Under the pieces are notes generated by a model. It was not told the DNA's origin, ran no database searches, and saw only the letters and a list, made by a program, of their open reading frames with translations. A stretch of 64,000 nucleotides of DNA, taken from positions 19,024-83,023 of the forward strand of contig JBBEAZ010000031.1 of NCBI GenBank assembly GCA_040882565.1. Reading direction: 5' to 3'. The stretch's first letter is position 1; the number at the start of each line of letters is the position of its first letter. Shown here piece by piece: positions 50,978 through 60,623 of this stretch. Made by a program: the position numbers and the translations under genes. This stretch comes from CF-162 sp040882565. Lineage in GTDB: Bacteria > Chloroflexota > Dehalococcoidia > SM23-28-2 > RBG-16-64-32.

Positions 50978-52281
50978 CTACCATAGAGAGGGCACATCCG
51001 CTATCAGGAATACGCGTCTTGGACATGACCGTGGCGTGGGCTGGCCCGTACGCGACGATGCTGCTCGCAGACCTCGGAGCGGAGGTCATCCGCATCGAGA
51101 ACGTCAACATCTTCCCCAGCATGAGCAGGGGAATGCAGGCCAGACCCAGCCGCGAGTTCATCGGCGCGCAGATAGCGGAGGTGGGAGGCTATCCGGGCCG
51201 CGAACCAGGGGAGCGACCCTGGAACCGTTGCCCATTCTTCAACGTCCACGCCCGGAGCAAGAAGAGCGTCACGATCGACATCAGAAGCCCACGGGGGCTC
51301 GAACTCCTCCTTAAATTAGCCGCCATCAGCGACGTCCTGGTCGAGAACAATCCCATGGAGACTCTTGAAAAGCTCGGCATCACGTGGGAGCGCCTGTCAG
51401 CAATCAACGAACGGCTGATCTTTGCGCGGATGCCAGCCTTCGGCAACAGCGGCCCGTACCAAGGCTATCGAGCGCTGGGCACACACCTCGAGGCGTTCCT
51501 CGGTCAAACTGCCCTTCGGCGCTATCCAGACCTCGACCCCTCCATGAACAACACCACTTTCTCGAGCGACTTCCTGGGCGGCACGTCGGCCGCGCAGGCG
51601 GTTTTGCTAGCCCTCATGCAGCGCAGGAAGACAGGCCGGGGCTGCCTGATCGAAGTGTCGCAGGCGGAGAATGCACTGGCCCTTATGGCAGAGGCCATCC
51701 TGGACTGGACCGAGAACCACCGGGAGCGAGAGCCTCTCGGCAACCGTGACGAATTAGCTCTACAGGGATGCTATCCGTGCCGAAGTGATGGGACCGACAA
51801 GTGGATCAACATCCGGATTTCCACCGATGCCGAATGGGCAAACCTTAAGCGGGTGATGGGCTCGCCAGAGTGGGCGGACAATCCCGATTTCAACGATGCG
51901 AACAGCCGTCGATCCCGGCAGGACGACATCGATATCCAAATTGCTGAGTGGACGCGCGACGCGGACGCGGTGGAGTTGTCGAGGGAGCTGCAGGCGTACG
52001 AGGTGACGGCTGGCCCGATAATAGACCACGCATCCGCATTTGAAGACGAGCAGTTGAAAGACCGAGGGTTCTTCGTGCCCTTATCGAATGAGGACTGCGG
52101 CGAGCACCTGTATCCAGGCGCGGCTTGGAAGTCGGAACAGTTCCCAGTGCAGTTCGATCGAGGACCGGTTCGGTTGGGAGAAGACAACGAGTATGTCTAC
52201 TTGGAGTTGCTGGGTGTAAGCAGCGATGAGTACGATCGCATGAAGGACGAGGGAGCCCTGGGGACGGAATACCGACTATGA
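50974..52281 (+). CDS. CaiB/BaiF family CoA-transferase
   Basis: 435 aa, GTG start overlapping the upstream stop as GTGA. GIRVLDMTVAWAGPYATMLLADLGAEVIRIE is clear. The catalytic region reads YRALGTHLEAFLGQT with Glu, as in a common sub-branch of the family. Tandem CoA-transferases may form a heterodimer or act on successive acids. Confidence 0.9.
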   Translation: MTTIERAHPLSGIRVLDMTVAWAGPYATMLLADLGAEVIRIENVNIFPSMSRGMQARPSREFIGAQIAEVGGYPGREPGERPWNRCPFFNVHARSKKSVTIDIRSPRGLELLLKLAAISDVLVENNPMETLEKLGITWERLSAINERLIFARMPAFGNSGPYQGYRALGTHLEAFLGQTALRRYPDLDPSMNNTTFSSDFLGGTSAAQAVLLALMQRRKTGRGCLIEVSQAENALALMAEAILDWTENHREREPLGNRDELALQGCYPCRSDGTDKWINIRISTDAEWANLKRVMGSPEWADNPDFNDANSRRSRQDDIDIQIAEWTRDADAVELSRELQAYEVTAGPIIDHASAFEDEQLKDRGFFVPLSNEDCGEHLYPGAAWKSEQFPVQFDRGPVRLGEDNEYVYLELLGVSSDEYDRMKDEGALGTEYRL

Positions 52282-52348
52282 CAACGCCTGATGAAGTCAG
52301 CTATCGGCTCGAACCGCGAGTCCGGAGATAGACGCTCCAAGGCGTTCC

Positions 52349-53122
52349 ATGACTCACCAAGGGAAGGTGGCGTTGGTGACCGGCGCCAGTCGGGGGTTAG
52401 GGCGAGCGATTGCTGTTCGGCTTGCCGAAGAGGGAGCGGCGGTTGTCGTGAACTATCTACAGAGTGAAGCGGCGGCCGCTGAAGTGGTCAGCCAGATTGG
52501 CGCGTTTGGCGGCGAAGCGCTAAGTGTTCAGGCGGATGTGCGCGACGAAGACCAGATGGTCCGCATGGTCGGCGCGGCGATCGGTAAGTTCGGCCGAATC
52601 GACCTTCTGGTTAACAATGCTGGAATCATTTGGCCGCCTCGTCAGCACCAGTCGTTTTGGGAGACGCCTGTCGCTCGTTGGGACGACATCATGGCAGTAG
52701 ATCTGCGCGGGCCGTTTCTATGCTCAAAGCACGTGGCTAAGCATTTGATAGAGCGCGGAGCCAAAGGCAGCATCCTTAATCTGTCCTCTGTCATTGGCGC
52801 GATAGTGGCGATGCCCTTCGCCGGCGTCGAGTACCACGCAGCCAAGGCTGGAGTCGTCGGGCTGACCTTCGGAACGGCTGGAGAACTTGCGCCTTACGGC
52901 ATCACCGTTAACGCTCTCGCCCCTGGGGCTTTCCCCACGGACATGGCTCCCCACCTCAAGAGGCCGGAGGTCGCTAGCAGACGTGCCCTGTCGATTCCGG
53001 TGGGCCGGATCGGTGCCCTAGAAGACGTAGCCGGGGCTGCCAGCTTTCTTCTCTCGGACGCTGCTTCCTTCATTACGGGCCAGGTAATCGTCGTCGACGG
53101 TGGATTCACGAGGATCGCATAG
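52349..53122 (+). CDS. SDR family oxidoreductase
   Basis: 257 aa. TGASRGLGRAIAV, NNAGI, NLSSVIG and catalytic YHAAKAG are present. FabG-like; probably a 3-hydroxyacyl-CoA or related dehydrogenase and the last gene of the catabolic cluster. Confidence 0.92.
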   Translation: MTHQGKVALVTGASRGLGRAIAVRLAEEGAAVVVNYLQSEAAAAEVVSQIGAFGGEALSVQADVRDEDQMVRMVGAAIGKFGRIDLLVNNAGIIWPPRQHQSFWETPVARWDDIMAVDLRGPFLCSKHVAKHLIERGAKGSILNLSSVIGAIVAMPFAGVEYHAAKAGVVGLTFGTAGELAPYGITVNALAPGAFPTDMAPHLKRPEVASRRALSIPVGRIGALEDVAGAASFLLSDAASFITGQVIVVDGGFTRIA

Positions 53123-53358
53123 CATCCGCGCGATCGGTTACGGAGCGAAGGGCTTCTGATCTCGTCTATGTTGCGCCGAGACGTCCGCCGTCACAAGAGC
53201 CTTCTCACTCGTCGCCCGCGATCGACAAAAGGGTTGAAGCAACTCGACTCCGACGCGCTCTTTGTTGGCGACACCCGCCGCCACAGGCGCCGAATCTAGC
53301 GTAGTAAGGACTATCTTATACGCAAGAGGCCTTAATTGTAGCGAGAGGGAGAGCCGCG

Positions 53359-53562
53359 ATGATCGACTTCAACAGCTCCCACCTGGCAGTCCGGACCGTC
53401 CGGGAAGAACGCGCTCGGGAGGTTCGACGACTTTCGCATGGACGCGCGGTGCCTGGCCTGCGGGCGTGGGCCGCGGCGAAGTTCGCCCGGCTGGCGATGT
53501 CCCTGGACCGGGAGACGGCGGGCGACATGATCGGTCGCGATCGGCGCACAGCCGGCCGGTAG
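53359..53562 (+). CDS. Small basic protein, 67 aa
   Basis: ATG at 53359 with GAGAGGGAG upstream. The protein is rich in Arg and Ala with a helical middle (RAWAAAKFARLAMSLDRETAG). No family recognised. Coding strand and ribosome-binding site make it more likely real than a chance frame. It lies between the catabolic cluster and the integrase. Confidence 0.45.
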   Translation: MIDFNSSHLAVRTVREERAREVRRLSHGRAVPGLRAWAAAKFARLAMSLDRETAGDMIGRDRRTAGR

Positions 53563-53583
53563 AACTTACAACGGGAGGAAGCG

Positions 53584-53733
53584 ATGATTCGCACCCTCGG
53601 GATCTCACTCGCATCCACGCTCATTCAAGCACGGTGCCGTTGTCTTCGCCATCGTGACCGCTCTCGCGCTACTCGTAGTGCTGGGCGACACCAAAAAAGT
53701 GGAATAGCTGCAAGCATGCAAACTCGAGACTAA
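53584..53733 (+). pseudogene. Frameshifted small membrane protein remnant
   Basis: A strong GGGAGGA precedes the ATG at 53584 (MIRTLGISLASTLI), after which the frame becomes basic nonsense. In the +1 frame the sequence reads KHGAVVFAIVTALALLVVLGDTKKVE to a stop at 53707, a single TM helix. A one-base change near 53621-53627 would join them into a 41-residue membrane peptide. The combination looks like a recent frameshift. Confidence 0.4.
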
Positions 53734-53822
53734 AGCCCGCTGCAGGCCCTCGATCCATCCTTGGAGTCCGCAATCTGATCGCCTGTTTTACCGAATTCGT
53801 GCCCTACCGGGACAGATCGTGG

Positions 53823-54977
53823 TCAAATGGCATCCGCTCTCGGCGGCTCCAACAACGCTTGCATCTTCTCCGCCGCCTCGCGCTGAAGGTCGGGAACAAC
53901 GTGGGAGTATGTGTCCAGCGTCAAGCTGACGGCGCTATGGCCGAGCATTTCCTGCACCACCTTTGGATGGATTCCTTCAGCAAGCAGAAGGGTGGCCGCG
54001 GTGTGCCGTAGGTCGTGGAAGCGGAGGCGCTGTAGCCCTGCCCGTTCGAGCAACGGGAAGAATGATCGGCGCAGGAGGTTCGTCGCTTCGATTGGCCTTC
54101 CTATCTCGTTGGGGAACAGCAGACTATTTTCTTCCCAAACGAGGGCCTTCATGCGCGCCTCAAGTTGCATTGCCCGGTGCCGCTTAAGCGCAGTGACAGC
54201 CATCTTTGTGAGAGTGATGCTTCTCCGACTGCTGGCGCTCTTGGGTTCGCCCTCGATGAAGCCACCGCCCTTGATGCGTTGAATGGTCCGCTGCACCCTC
54301 AGACGTCCGGCGTCCAGATCGACATCCGGCCACTTCAGACCCAGGAGTTCACCCTGGCGAAGCCCTGCCGTAATCGCAAGGACGTATAGAGCATGGTGTG
54401 GGTGATCGTCCGCCACGGCGAGGAAATGTCGGGCGTCATCTGGCGAGAGGGTGCGTATCTCCTGCACCTGAACCTTAGGCGGTCGCACTGCAGCGCACGG
54501 GTTGCGTCCGAGTAACCCCCAATTCAGCGCGTCTTGAAAGACCTTGTGGAGCACTCTGTGGATGTGGCCGACCGTCCGTGGCGACAGACCTTCCTTGAGC
54601 TTCTGTCCGTAAAGGGCTTGCAAACCCTGGGGCGATACCTTGGCCAGCGGTCGTCTGTCCAGGCTTGGAATGATGTGGAGCCGGAGCATGCCCGCGTAGA
54701 ACTGTAAAGTCTTGGGGCGGACGCTTGGACGCGCCACTTCCTCAAGCCAACGCCTGGCGAAGACGCCCAGCGTTTGGCGTTCAGATGTCATCGGTAGCCC
54801 ATCTTGCGCGGCACGCCGAGCAGTTGCGAGCTGCGATTGAACCTCGTGGCGAGTGGAGCCGTAAAAGTCCTTACTCCGGCGACTACCACCTTGATAGCCA
54901 AGATCGATTCGGGCGCACCAGCGGCCGTCGGCCCGCTGGTAGATGGAGCCTTCGCCATGTCCGCGTCTCTTCGTCAT
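53823..54977 (-). CDS. Tyrosine-type site-specific integrase
   Basis: 384 aa. N-terminal AP2-like DNA-binding region (GEGSIYQRADGRWCARIDLGY), core-binding domain about 70-170, catalytic domain from 175: Arg in TAGLRQGELLGLKW, RFHDLRHTAATLLL (HxxR), LGHSAVSLTLDTYSHV with the nucleophile Tyr. All catalytic residues are present. The excisionase-like gene is upstream on the same strand. Confidence 0.95.
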   Translation of the reverse strand: MTKRRGHGEGSIYQRADGRWCARIDLGYQGGSRRSKDFYGSTRHEVQSQLATARRAAQDGLPMTSERQTLGVFARRWLEEVARPSVRPKTLQFYAGMLRLHIIPSLDRRPLAKVSPQGLQALYGQKLKEGLSPRTVGHIHRVLHKVFQDALNWGLLGRNPCAAVRPPKVQVQEIRTLSPDDARHFLAVADDHPHHALYVLAITAGLRQGELLGLKWPDVDLDAGRLRVQRTIQRIKGGGFIEGEPKSASSRRSITLTKMAVTALKRHRAMQLEARMKALVWEENSLLFPNEIGRPIEATNLLRRSFFPLLERAGLQRLRFHDLRHTAATLLLAEGIHPKVVQEMLGHSAVSLTLDTYSHVVPDLQREAAEKMQALLEPPRADAI

Positions 54978-55018
54978 CGGGATCTCCTCTCAGCGCGTGT
55001 GACGGTGCCACTAGGGCA

Positions 55019-55240
55019 TCACCTCCCCAGTGTAGAGGCCCCGAGCGGAGAATCGAAGGCCTTTGTTTCACTCACCTTCGTCTTCACGAACTCATCGAGC
55101 GCCCATACCGGAACGCGGCGAGACCGCCCGATCTTCAATGACTGAATGTGGCCCTCAAGAATGAGGCGGTATAGCAGACTTCTGCCAATCCCTAGGCGCC
55201 GTGCCGCCTCCCTCACGCTGAGAAGAATCTCGTCTGTCAT
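55019..55240 (-). CDS. Excisionase-like helix-turn-helix protein
   Basis: 73 aa from the ATG at 55240, the family-like start; the longer frame extends into the replication gene end. The winged HTH reads LSVREAARRLGIGRSLLYRL with the wing IQSLKIGRSRRVPVWALDEF, the MerR/AlpA-excisionase pattern. It lies 41 bp from the integrase and probably directs excision. Confidence 0.85.
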   Translation of the reverse strand: MTDEILLSVREAARRLGIGRSLLYRLILEGHIQSLKIGRSRRVPVWALDEFVKTKVSETKAFDSPLGASTLGR

Positions 55241-55310
55241 CGGCTTGCCCACGCAGATCCCGATTGCACAAGCAATGCCGGTCGTGTCGACATCACCGAA
55301 AGGCTCACAG

Positions 55311-57092
55311 CTAAGCCCCTCCGTGGTCGTGCCAGCTGACCCTGCGCGTCGAATCGGACGATCGCCAGATAGTGGCCAGCGGCCCAAGCCGGTCTACCAG
55401 CGAATCGATTGTCGTGAGGACACAAGACGGGGAGCGACCGCCGAAGACACCGTTCACCTCATTCCAAAGGACGGACTCGCGTCGTGGAGTGACGGTCACG
55501 ATGAGGAGATCGGCCCTACCCGCTGTCTCGGGCTGTAGCGCGAAGTATTCGGAGTATCTCTGAAACTTCTGCGTCAGGTGCTCGACACAGCGGATGGTGC
55601 CTCGGTCCCACTCTAGGAAGATGCGATGCACTTTGCCGTCGAGCTCAATCTCAGCGAAACCGTCGGGCCTCAGCCAGTGTCCTTTTCCGTACCAAATGAA
55701 CGGTCGGGTTGCCTCCGAGGCGTTGAGCCAGCGCAGAAGTCTGCCACCGATCGCATCTACATCGCGCTTAAGACGAACGAAGAAACTGTTGGTTCCTACG
55801 GTGTGTTCGAACTGCCTGACAAGCGTTTCTAATCGATGGCTCTTCTTACCTCCGCCTGGCGCTGCGAGCACGCCGTACCGCACGTAGCGACGAGTTGGTA
55901 CCCCGTCCCTCGCGGCAAGCAAGCGGAGGCCACCGACCGTCAGGACGTACCGAGCGAGTAGTGCTCCTGCAGACTCGGGGGTCGGGATCGATTGCGCGAG
56001 TTCAAACTTCACCAATCCGCCGAGCAGCTTCTCGGCCAAAGGCTCGCGGACACCCATCAGCGTCGATAGATCGCTCGACGAGAGCAATGCATGATGACCA
56101 ACCCACTCAAGCATCGTTTTGTGGAGAGGATCAGTTGTCAGGGAAAGAGCGGCGATTCGCTCCGCCCGCGAGACTCCATTAGGATCATTCCCAACCGCTG
56201 CCGCCCAGTTGCGGAGGGGCATAGCTGCCGTTGCAAGCTGGCTAAAACCTGCACCGAGGTTGAACTCCTGGGGTGTCAGGTCAGTTTCCTCCGGAACCCA
56301 TCGCAGTCGATCGCAGAGCACGGCCTCGGCCGGGTCATCGACGCGAACCCAGTTCGCGCCCATTGGATCGGCCAGAGCGGCCCGAGTAGTCGATAGGAAT
56401 ACGCTCAAGAGCGGACAACCACGCCGGTCCGCGCTGTTCGTCACCGCTTGAGCCCACTCCTCTGCCTCTCGTGGGCTTGGGCACACGATCAGGATGGACG
56501 GTATGTCCCAACTTTGAGATTGCGCATACGAGTACCAGGCGGCTACTCTCTTACGGCGGTGGATCGGCGGCGCATCGGCTCGATCCCAGACGACGCAGAA
56601 TGGCGCGACCCACGGGCCCCATCTAAGGCATGCGTACGCCTCGACTTCCGGTGGCCACCAACTGCTGGCGCGACTTGCGGTCCACGGCAGCGACCTTGCG
56701 TCCACGAGACTTACCTCGATGTCCGCGGCGGCGGCGGTCGCCAGCTCAGCGATGAACCGGTTGATTCCCGCCGCTGTCTCCAGCCTCGCCAGGCGCGCCA
56801 GGGTTTCGCGGCGACCAACGGGAAGTGTGACCGAGTGCTGTGCGCTCGTGAGTCGCTCTTGGGCCGCTGCAGTCAACACGTACAATCGCGGAACCTTCAA
56901 CTCAGCGGATGCGGGCGAGACCCATTCGCACCAACCTAGTCCCTCCAACTTTGAAAGAACCCGTTTACTCCGATTCTCAGTAGTGCGTAGCAGCATCGAC
57001 ATCTCCGATGTCCCGAGAAATGGCAGACGCCCAAGCCAATCGACGGCAGCCTCCGAGAGCTCTTTGTCGGTCGCTTCGGTTCTGAGTGACAC
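55311..57092 (-). CDS. Replication-relaxation family protein
   Basis: 593 aa. The N-terminus is a winged-helix-like segment (VDWLGRLPFLGTSEMSMLLR, RLYVLTAAAQERL), and a second repeat of the same type lies near 330-400 (LEWVGHHALLSSSDLSTLMG, RYVLTVGGLRLL). The C-terminal part, EIELDGKVHRIFLEWDRGTIRC, is a PD-(D/E)XK-like or relaxation-type domain. Members are carried by plasmids and ICEs of actinobacteria and Chloroflexota. It begins at the stop of the coupling-ATPase gene. Role in replication or transfer is inferred. Confidence 0.75.
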   Translation of the reverse strand: MSLRTEATDKELSEAAVDWLGRLPFLGTSEMSMLLRTTENRSKRVLSKLEGLGWCEWVSPASAELKVPRLYVLTAAAQERLTSAQHSVTLPVGRRETLARLARLETAAGINRFIAELATAAAADIEVSLVDARSLPWTASRASSWWPPEVEAYACLRWGPWVAPFCVVWDRADAPPIHRRKRVAAWYSYAQSQSWDIPSILIVCPSPREAEEWAQAVTNSADRRGCPLLSVFLSTTRAALADPMGANWVRVDDPAEAVLCDRLRWVPEETDLTPQEFNLGAGFSQLATAAMPLRNWAAAVGNDPNGVSRAERIAALSLTTDPLHKTMLEWVGHHALLSSSDLSTLMGVREPLAEKLLGGLVKFELAQSIPTPESAGALLARYVLTVGGLRLLAARDGVPTRRYVRYGVLAAPGGGKKSHRLETLVRQFEHTVGTNSFFVRLKRDVDAIGGRLLRWLNASEATRPFIWYGKGHWLRPDGFAEIELDGKVHRIFLEWDRGTIRCVEHLTQKFQRYSEYFALQPETAGRADLLIVTVTPRRESVLWNEVNGVFGGRSPSCVLTTIDSLVDRLGPLATIWRSSDSTRRVSWHDHGGA

Positions 57093-59602
57093 TATCGATC
57101 GCGATTTCTACTACGAGCAGGTATCGGGGGATTCGTGCGCGCCGTCGGTTGCGATTCCGCGACGGTAACCGCCTGCCCGGCGTCTTCAGCAGCTTGTTCC
57201 TTTGGGTTGCCTGTTGGTCGCGTTGGTGGCACGCGCTCCGAGAGGACTCGCTCGATCTCCGCCCAGACTTCCTCGCGCGGGCGTCCAATGCGCTCAGCCG
57301 ACCGTTGCGCAAGGGCGCGTACCTTAGCTTGGTTTACCGGCGGCGGCGGATCGACTCGAAGAGAGCACACAGGTAGGTGCCGTCCTCCAGAGGACCAGCG
57401 GGCGTAGCACTCGAAGTCGCTGAGGTCGGTCACATCGGGGACCTCGAGATCGCCGCCGAGCTCTGGAACCAAGTAGCGCGCATCGTCGGCGCTTACCTGG
57501 AAGACCGTCAGGCCATCGATATTCGAAAAGATCGTGGGGCGAAGCGCCCGGTCAATGGCGTCGAGCTTTGCGAGCGACTGTGTGACAAGAACAAAGCTCG
57601 CCCCGTACTTGCCCAGTTCGCTCAGCATCTGCCCGTAGTCGACCGCGCCCAGGGTGCTGGACTCGTCGACGAGCACTACCAGCCGGCATCTCTCGCTGGG
57701 TGGTACCCCTACCTGCTCTTCAGCAAGCAGCCCCACCAGATTGAGAAGTGTTGCACCGATGAGAGCCGCGGCACCTTCGCCGAGCGCGCCGACCGATGAG
57801 TTGACGACGAGGACGCCGCCCTCGCGAAGAGCCCCGCGGAGATCAAGAGTGGAGCGGGACTGGCCCAAGATGAGGCGTGCGGCTTCTGTGATCAGGAAAC
57901 GGCCGACCTTAGTGGTGATGGGATTGGCTGTTTGCTGCTGGAATGTACGGCTGATGTGGTCGTAGTTGTCGCGCCACCAGACCCATAGGGCGCGATCGGG
58001 CACCTGCTTGAGGACTTCCTGCCGAAAGTTCATGCTGGTCAGCATTGGTACTACGTCGAGCAAGGTGTACTGCTCCTCGCGCTTGCGCGCCGAGTTAGCT
58101 TCGTGCAGGCAAGACACACATGCGCGTAACGCGCCCTCCATGCGGGGTCCCCAGTTATCCGGCCAGAGCCGGTGCATCATCGTGATCACGTTCTCCGACG
58201 TACGATCGCGCTCCGGGAAGAGAGCGACGTCAAGAAGGTTCAATCCCGGAGGCCGCTTTCGGTTTGCGGCGTCCAGATAGATCACGCGATCCTCGATGGG
58301 CGGAGGCACCTGACTAAGGACGGCTTCGGCGAGGTCCTGATGCGGGTCGACGACAACGAGTAAGACCCGCTCTCGTCCGGCCGCTAGGCGCTCCATGAGG
58401 TGCGACGCAAGATGCAGCAGGAGAGTCGATTTGCCGCGGCGCGTCTTGGCCACGATCAACTGGTTTCGCGTGAGCAGCGAGAGTGGCATATGTATGGGCG
58501 TCGCTTTACCTTGATGAGAAGAAACGCCGACGCGACAGCCGCGTGCTAAGTCACCTGCGAGCGGAAGGGCACGACGCGAAGCCGCGCGTTCGGTCGGCCC
58601 AGGAGCCGAATCGCATGGCAGGTGCCAGAGCCCCGCCAATTCGGCGACGTTCAGTATGTCCGGCCGGCGCGGTCTTCCTCCGCTGCTGAGCCGCCGGCCC
58701 GGGCGGTTAGACCAGAGCCGGGGGCGAAGGCTTTGCCCCGAGGGATGGTCGAAGCCGCGATAGGCGTCGGCCACTCTCGCCACGAGCGATCGAAGGTGGA
58801 CATCTGAGGAGTCATGTGGCCCGTAGGCGGTGACCATTAGCTGTGCGGAGAATGCCGGATGCGAAAGCTTGTCCTCGATCACGCGCGGATCGAGGGATCC
58901 CTTGAACATGAGCCGGCTCGCCACGAGAGCCGCCACCGGCACGCCGAATACGGCAGCGGCTCCGGAACCCGCCAAATACGCGAATTGCCCGTTCTGGTAC
59001 CAGTCGTACGCCTGCAGCCCGATCGCGCCCATGCCGAAGAGCGTCAGGAAGGGGATGACCTCCTGAACCGGGTTGGCCTCAGGCGACCTCCACGGCTTGT
59101 CTTGAGATGAGATCAACCGTGCCCTCAAACCGTCCGCCCAGGCGAAGGGAGCGGAGGACAGCATCAGCTGGGAGACAACGCGTTCGCCATCGCTGAGGGC
59201 GGTTGCAACAGCGATTGGAGCAAGGAACGGATCGCGTTCGTATCGCCAGTCCGCCTTGAGTGGAAGGCTTGCGTCCCGCTGAAGCCTAAGCTGAGCACTC
59301 ATCACTAGCTCTCCGTGACTTAAGAACATAGGGTCGAGCGCAGGGTGATTCTGGATCGACACTTCACGGAAGCCCGCTTGCGGATAGGCGGCGCCAAGTT
59401 GAGCCCGTACCCGATCCGCAAGTTGCCGGGATGAAGCGCGGACGTAGAATCGGACGGCATCGCTTGTGGCGCTGAACTCCAATGAGAGACCACCGCTGAG
59501 TGCAGGCAGACCCATGATTGCCGATCGGGCGCGGACGATCGGCTCATCGTCCCAGCGCGACGGGATAACTTCGGTCAGCACTGACGTCGACTTACGCTTC
59601 AT
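57092..59602 (-). CDS. TraD/VirD4-type coupling ATPase (HerA/FtsK-like)
   Basis: 836 aa. The N-terminus (about 1-200) holds a beta-rich part and one or two TM helices (LTLFGMGAIGLQAYDWY; AGSGAAAVFGVPVAALVAS). The ATPase has Walker A AKTRRGKSTLLL (Ala instead of the first Gly), Walker B LVVLVDESSTLG, and FVLVTQSLAKLDAI as sensor. These are features of the TraG/TraD/TrwB-binding type. It should couple element DNA to the secretion channel. Confidence 0.85.
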   Translation of the reverse strand: MKRKSTSVLTEVIPSRWDDEPIVRARSAIMGLPALSGGLSLEFSATSDAVRFYVRASSRQLADRVRAQLGAAYPQAGFREVSIQNHPALDPMFLSHGELVMSAQLRLQRDASLPLKADWRYERDPFLAPIAVATALSDGERVVSQLMLSSAPFAWADGLRARLISSQDKPWRSPEANPVQEVIPFLTLFGMGAIGLQAYDWYQNGQFAYLAGSGAAAVFGVPVAALVASRLMFKGSLDPRVIEDKLSHPAFSAQLMVTAYGPHDSSDVHLRSLVARVADAYRGFDHPSGQSLRPRLWSNRPGRRLSSGGRPRRPDILNVAELAGLWHLPCDSAPGPTERAASRRALPLAGDLARGCRVGVSSHQGKATPIHMPLSLLTRNQLIVAKTRRGKSTLLLHLASHLMERLAAGRERVLLVVVDPHQDLAEAVLSQVPPPIEDRVIYLDAANRKRPPGLNLLDVALFPERDRTSENVITMMHRLWPDNWGPRMEGALRACVSCLHEANSARKREEQYTLLDVVPMLTSMNFRQEVLKQVPDRALWVWWRDNYDHISRTFQQQTANPITTKVGRFLITEAARLILGQSRSTLDLRGALREGGVLVVNSSVGALGEGAAALIGATLLNLVGLLAEEQVGVPPSERCRLVVLVDESSTLGAVDYGQMLSELGKYGASFVLVTQSLAKLDAIDRALRPTIFSNIDGLTVFQVSADDARYLVPELGGDLEVPDVTDLSDFECYARWSSGGRHLPVCSLRVDPPPPVNQAKVRALAQRSAERIGRPREEVWAEIERVLSERVPPTRPTGNPKEQAAEDAGQAVTVAESQPTARTNPPIPARSRNRDR

Positions 59603-60623
59603 CGGCGCTTGCCTCTCCGCGATCGGCGTCCTTCACGAGTTGGAAGAAGGTGGCACGGCCGTGCGGAACAACCGCGAGGTCGCTCAGGTCTTTGATGCCC
59701 TCGGGGAGCGTGATCACTCGCGCCCGTGCTCCGACGGACTGTGCGAGGTTGGCGGCAGCCTCGCGACCGGGCGCGTCGTTGTCGAAGACTATGAGCACCC
59801 GCCGGGCTCGCTGGAGAAACGAGAGGCGCTCGGCGCGAACGTGCGTGCCGAGAAGAGCGCACATCGGGAGCCCCCAGGCCACTCCGGTCAGATAATCGAA
59901 CGCGCCCTCTGTGACGAATACGCGAGGCCGCCCGCGCACTCCTTCGTAGCCCAGGATCGGCTTGGGGAGCGAGAGACCGCGATACTTTGGCTGCCGCTCA
60001 TCGTCCATGACGCGACCCAACATCCAGACGCACTGCCCGCTTCGCTGCTCGGGGACCACGATACGGCCCGCCATCGTCTCGCCGCGGGCACCCTTCGCCC
60101 AGAAGAGGCCCATCTCGGTCGCCCGCTTGATGCTTAGACGGTGACGTTGAAGATACGGGCGCAGCGACCGTCCATCGCTGTAACCGATCCGACAGCGGCG
60201 AACGACCGACAATCCGATCCCTCGTGTTTCGAGATACCTGACCGCCGCCGGTGCCCGCAGCAGTGTTTCGTGGTAGACGGCCGTCGCCGCCGTAAGAATC
60301 ATCCGGTCGTCGAGCGACAGGGCCTCGGATCGAGGTGGAATGGACGGCGTCGGCGCCTCTCCGTTGTTAAGGCGCTCGAGGGCGTCGCGGAAGCTCAGAT
60401 TGTCGGCGCGCCGCACGAAGTCGATGACATCGCCGCCGGCGTTACAGCCGAAGCAGTAGAAGCTGCGGGTGTCCGGATATACAGCAAAGCTGGGATGCTC
60501 GTCCTGATGAAACGGGCAAAGGCCAACGAGATGCGCCCCGCTATCGCGCAATACGACGCCGTGTTTGGCGACGATATCCGCGATCGAGTTCCGTTGCTTG
60601 ATGCTGTCAACGTCGTAGACCAT
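59592..60623 (-). CDS. Short DnaG-type primase (CHC2 zinc finger + Toprim)
   Basis: 343 aa. The zinc-binding CHC2 finger is CPFHQDEHPSFAVYPDTRSF then CFGCNAGGDVIDF. The Toprim core has VFVTEGAFDYLTG and LIVFDNDAPGREAAA. It lacks the C-terminal helicase-binding domain of chromosomal DnaG (about 600 aa), fitting a mobile-element primase. It overlaps the coupling-ATPase start by 11 bp and probably primes plasmid-form or single-strand replication of the element. Confidence 0.93.
   Translation of the reverse strand: MVYDVDSIKQRNSIADIVAKHGVVLRDSGAHLVGLCPFHQDEHPSFAVYPDTRSFYCFGCNAGGDVIDFVRRADNLSFRDALERLNNGEAPTPSIPPRSEALSLDDRMILTAATAVYHETLLRAPAAVRYLETRGIGLSVVRRCRIGYSDGRSLRPYLQRHRLSIKRATEMGLFWAKGARGETMAGRIVVPEQRSGQCVWMLGRVMDDERQPKYRGLSLPKPILGYEGVRGRPRVFVTEGAFDYLTGVAWGLPMCALLGTHVRAERLSFLQRARRVLIVFDNDAPGREAAANLAQSVGARARVITLPEGIKDLSDLAVVPHGRATFFQLVKDADRGEASADEA

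Noticed and set aside
53640..53822. Second attachment site next to the integrase
   Set aside because: I searched this stretch for the 50-nt tRNA-Thr block or another tRNA 3' end and found none, so no att site is claimed here.
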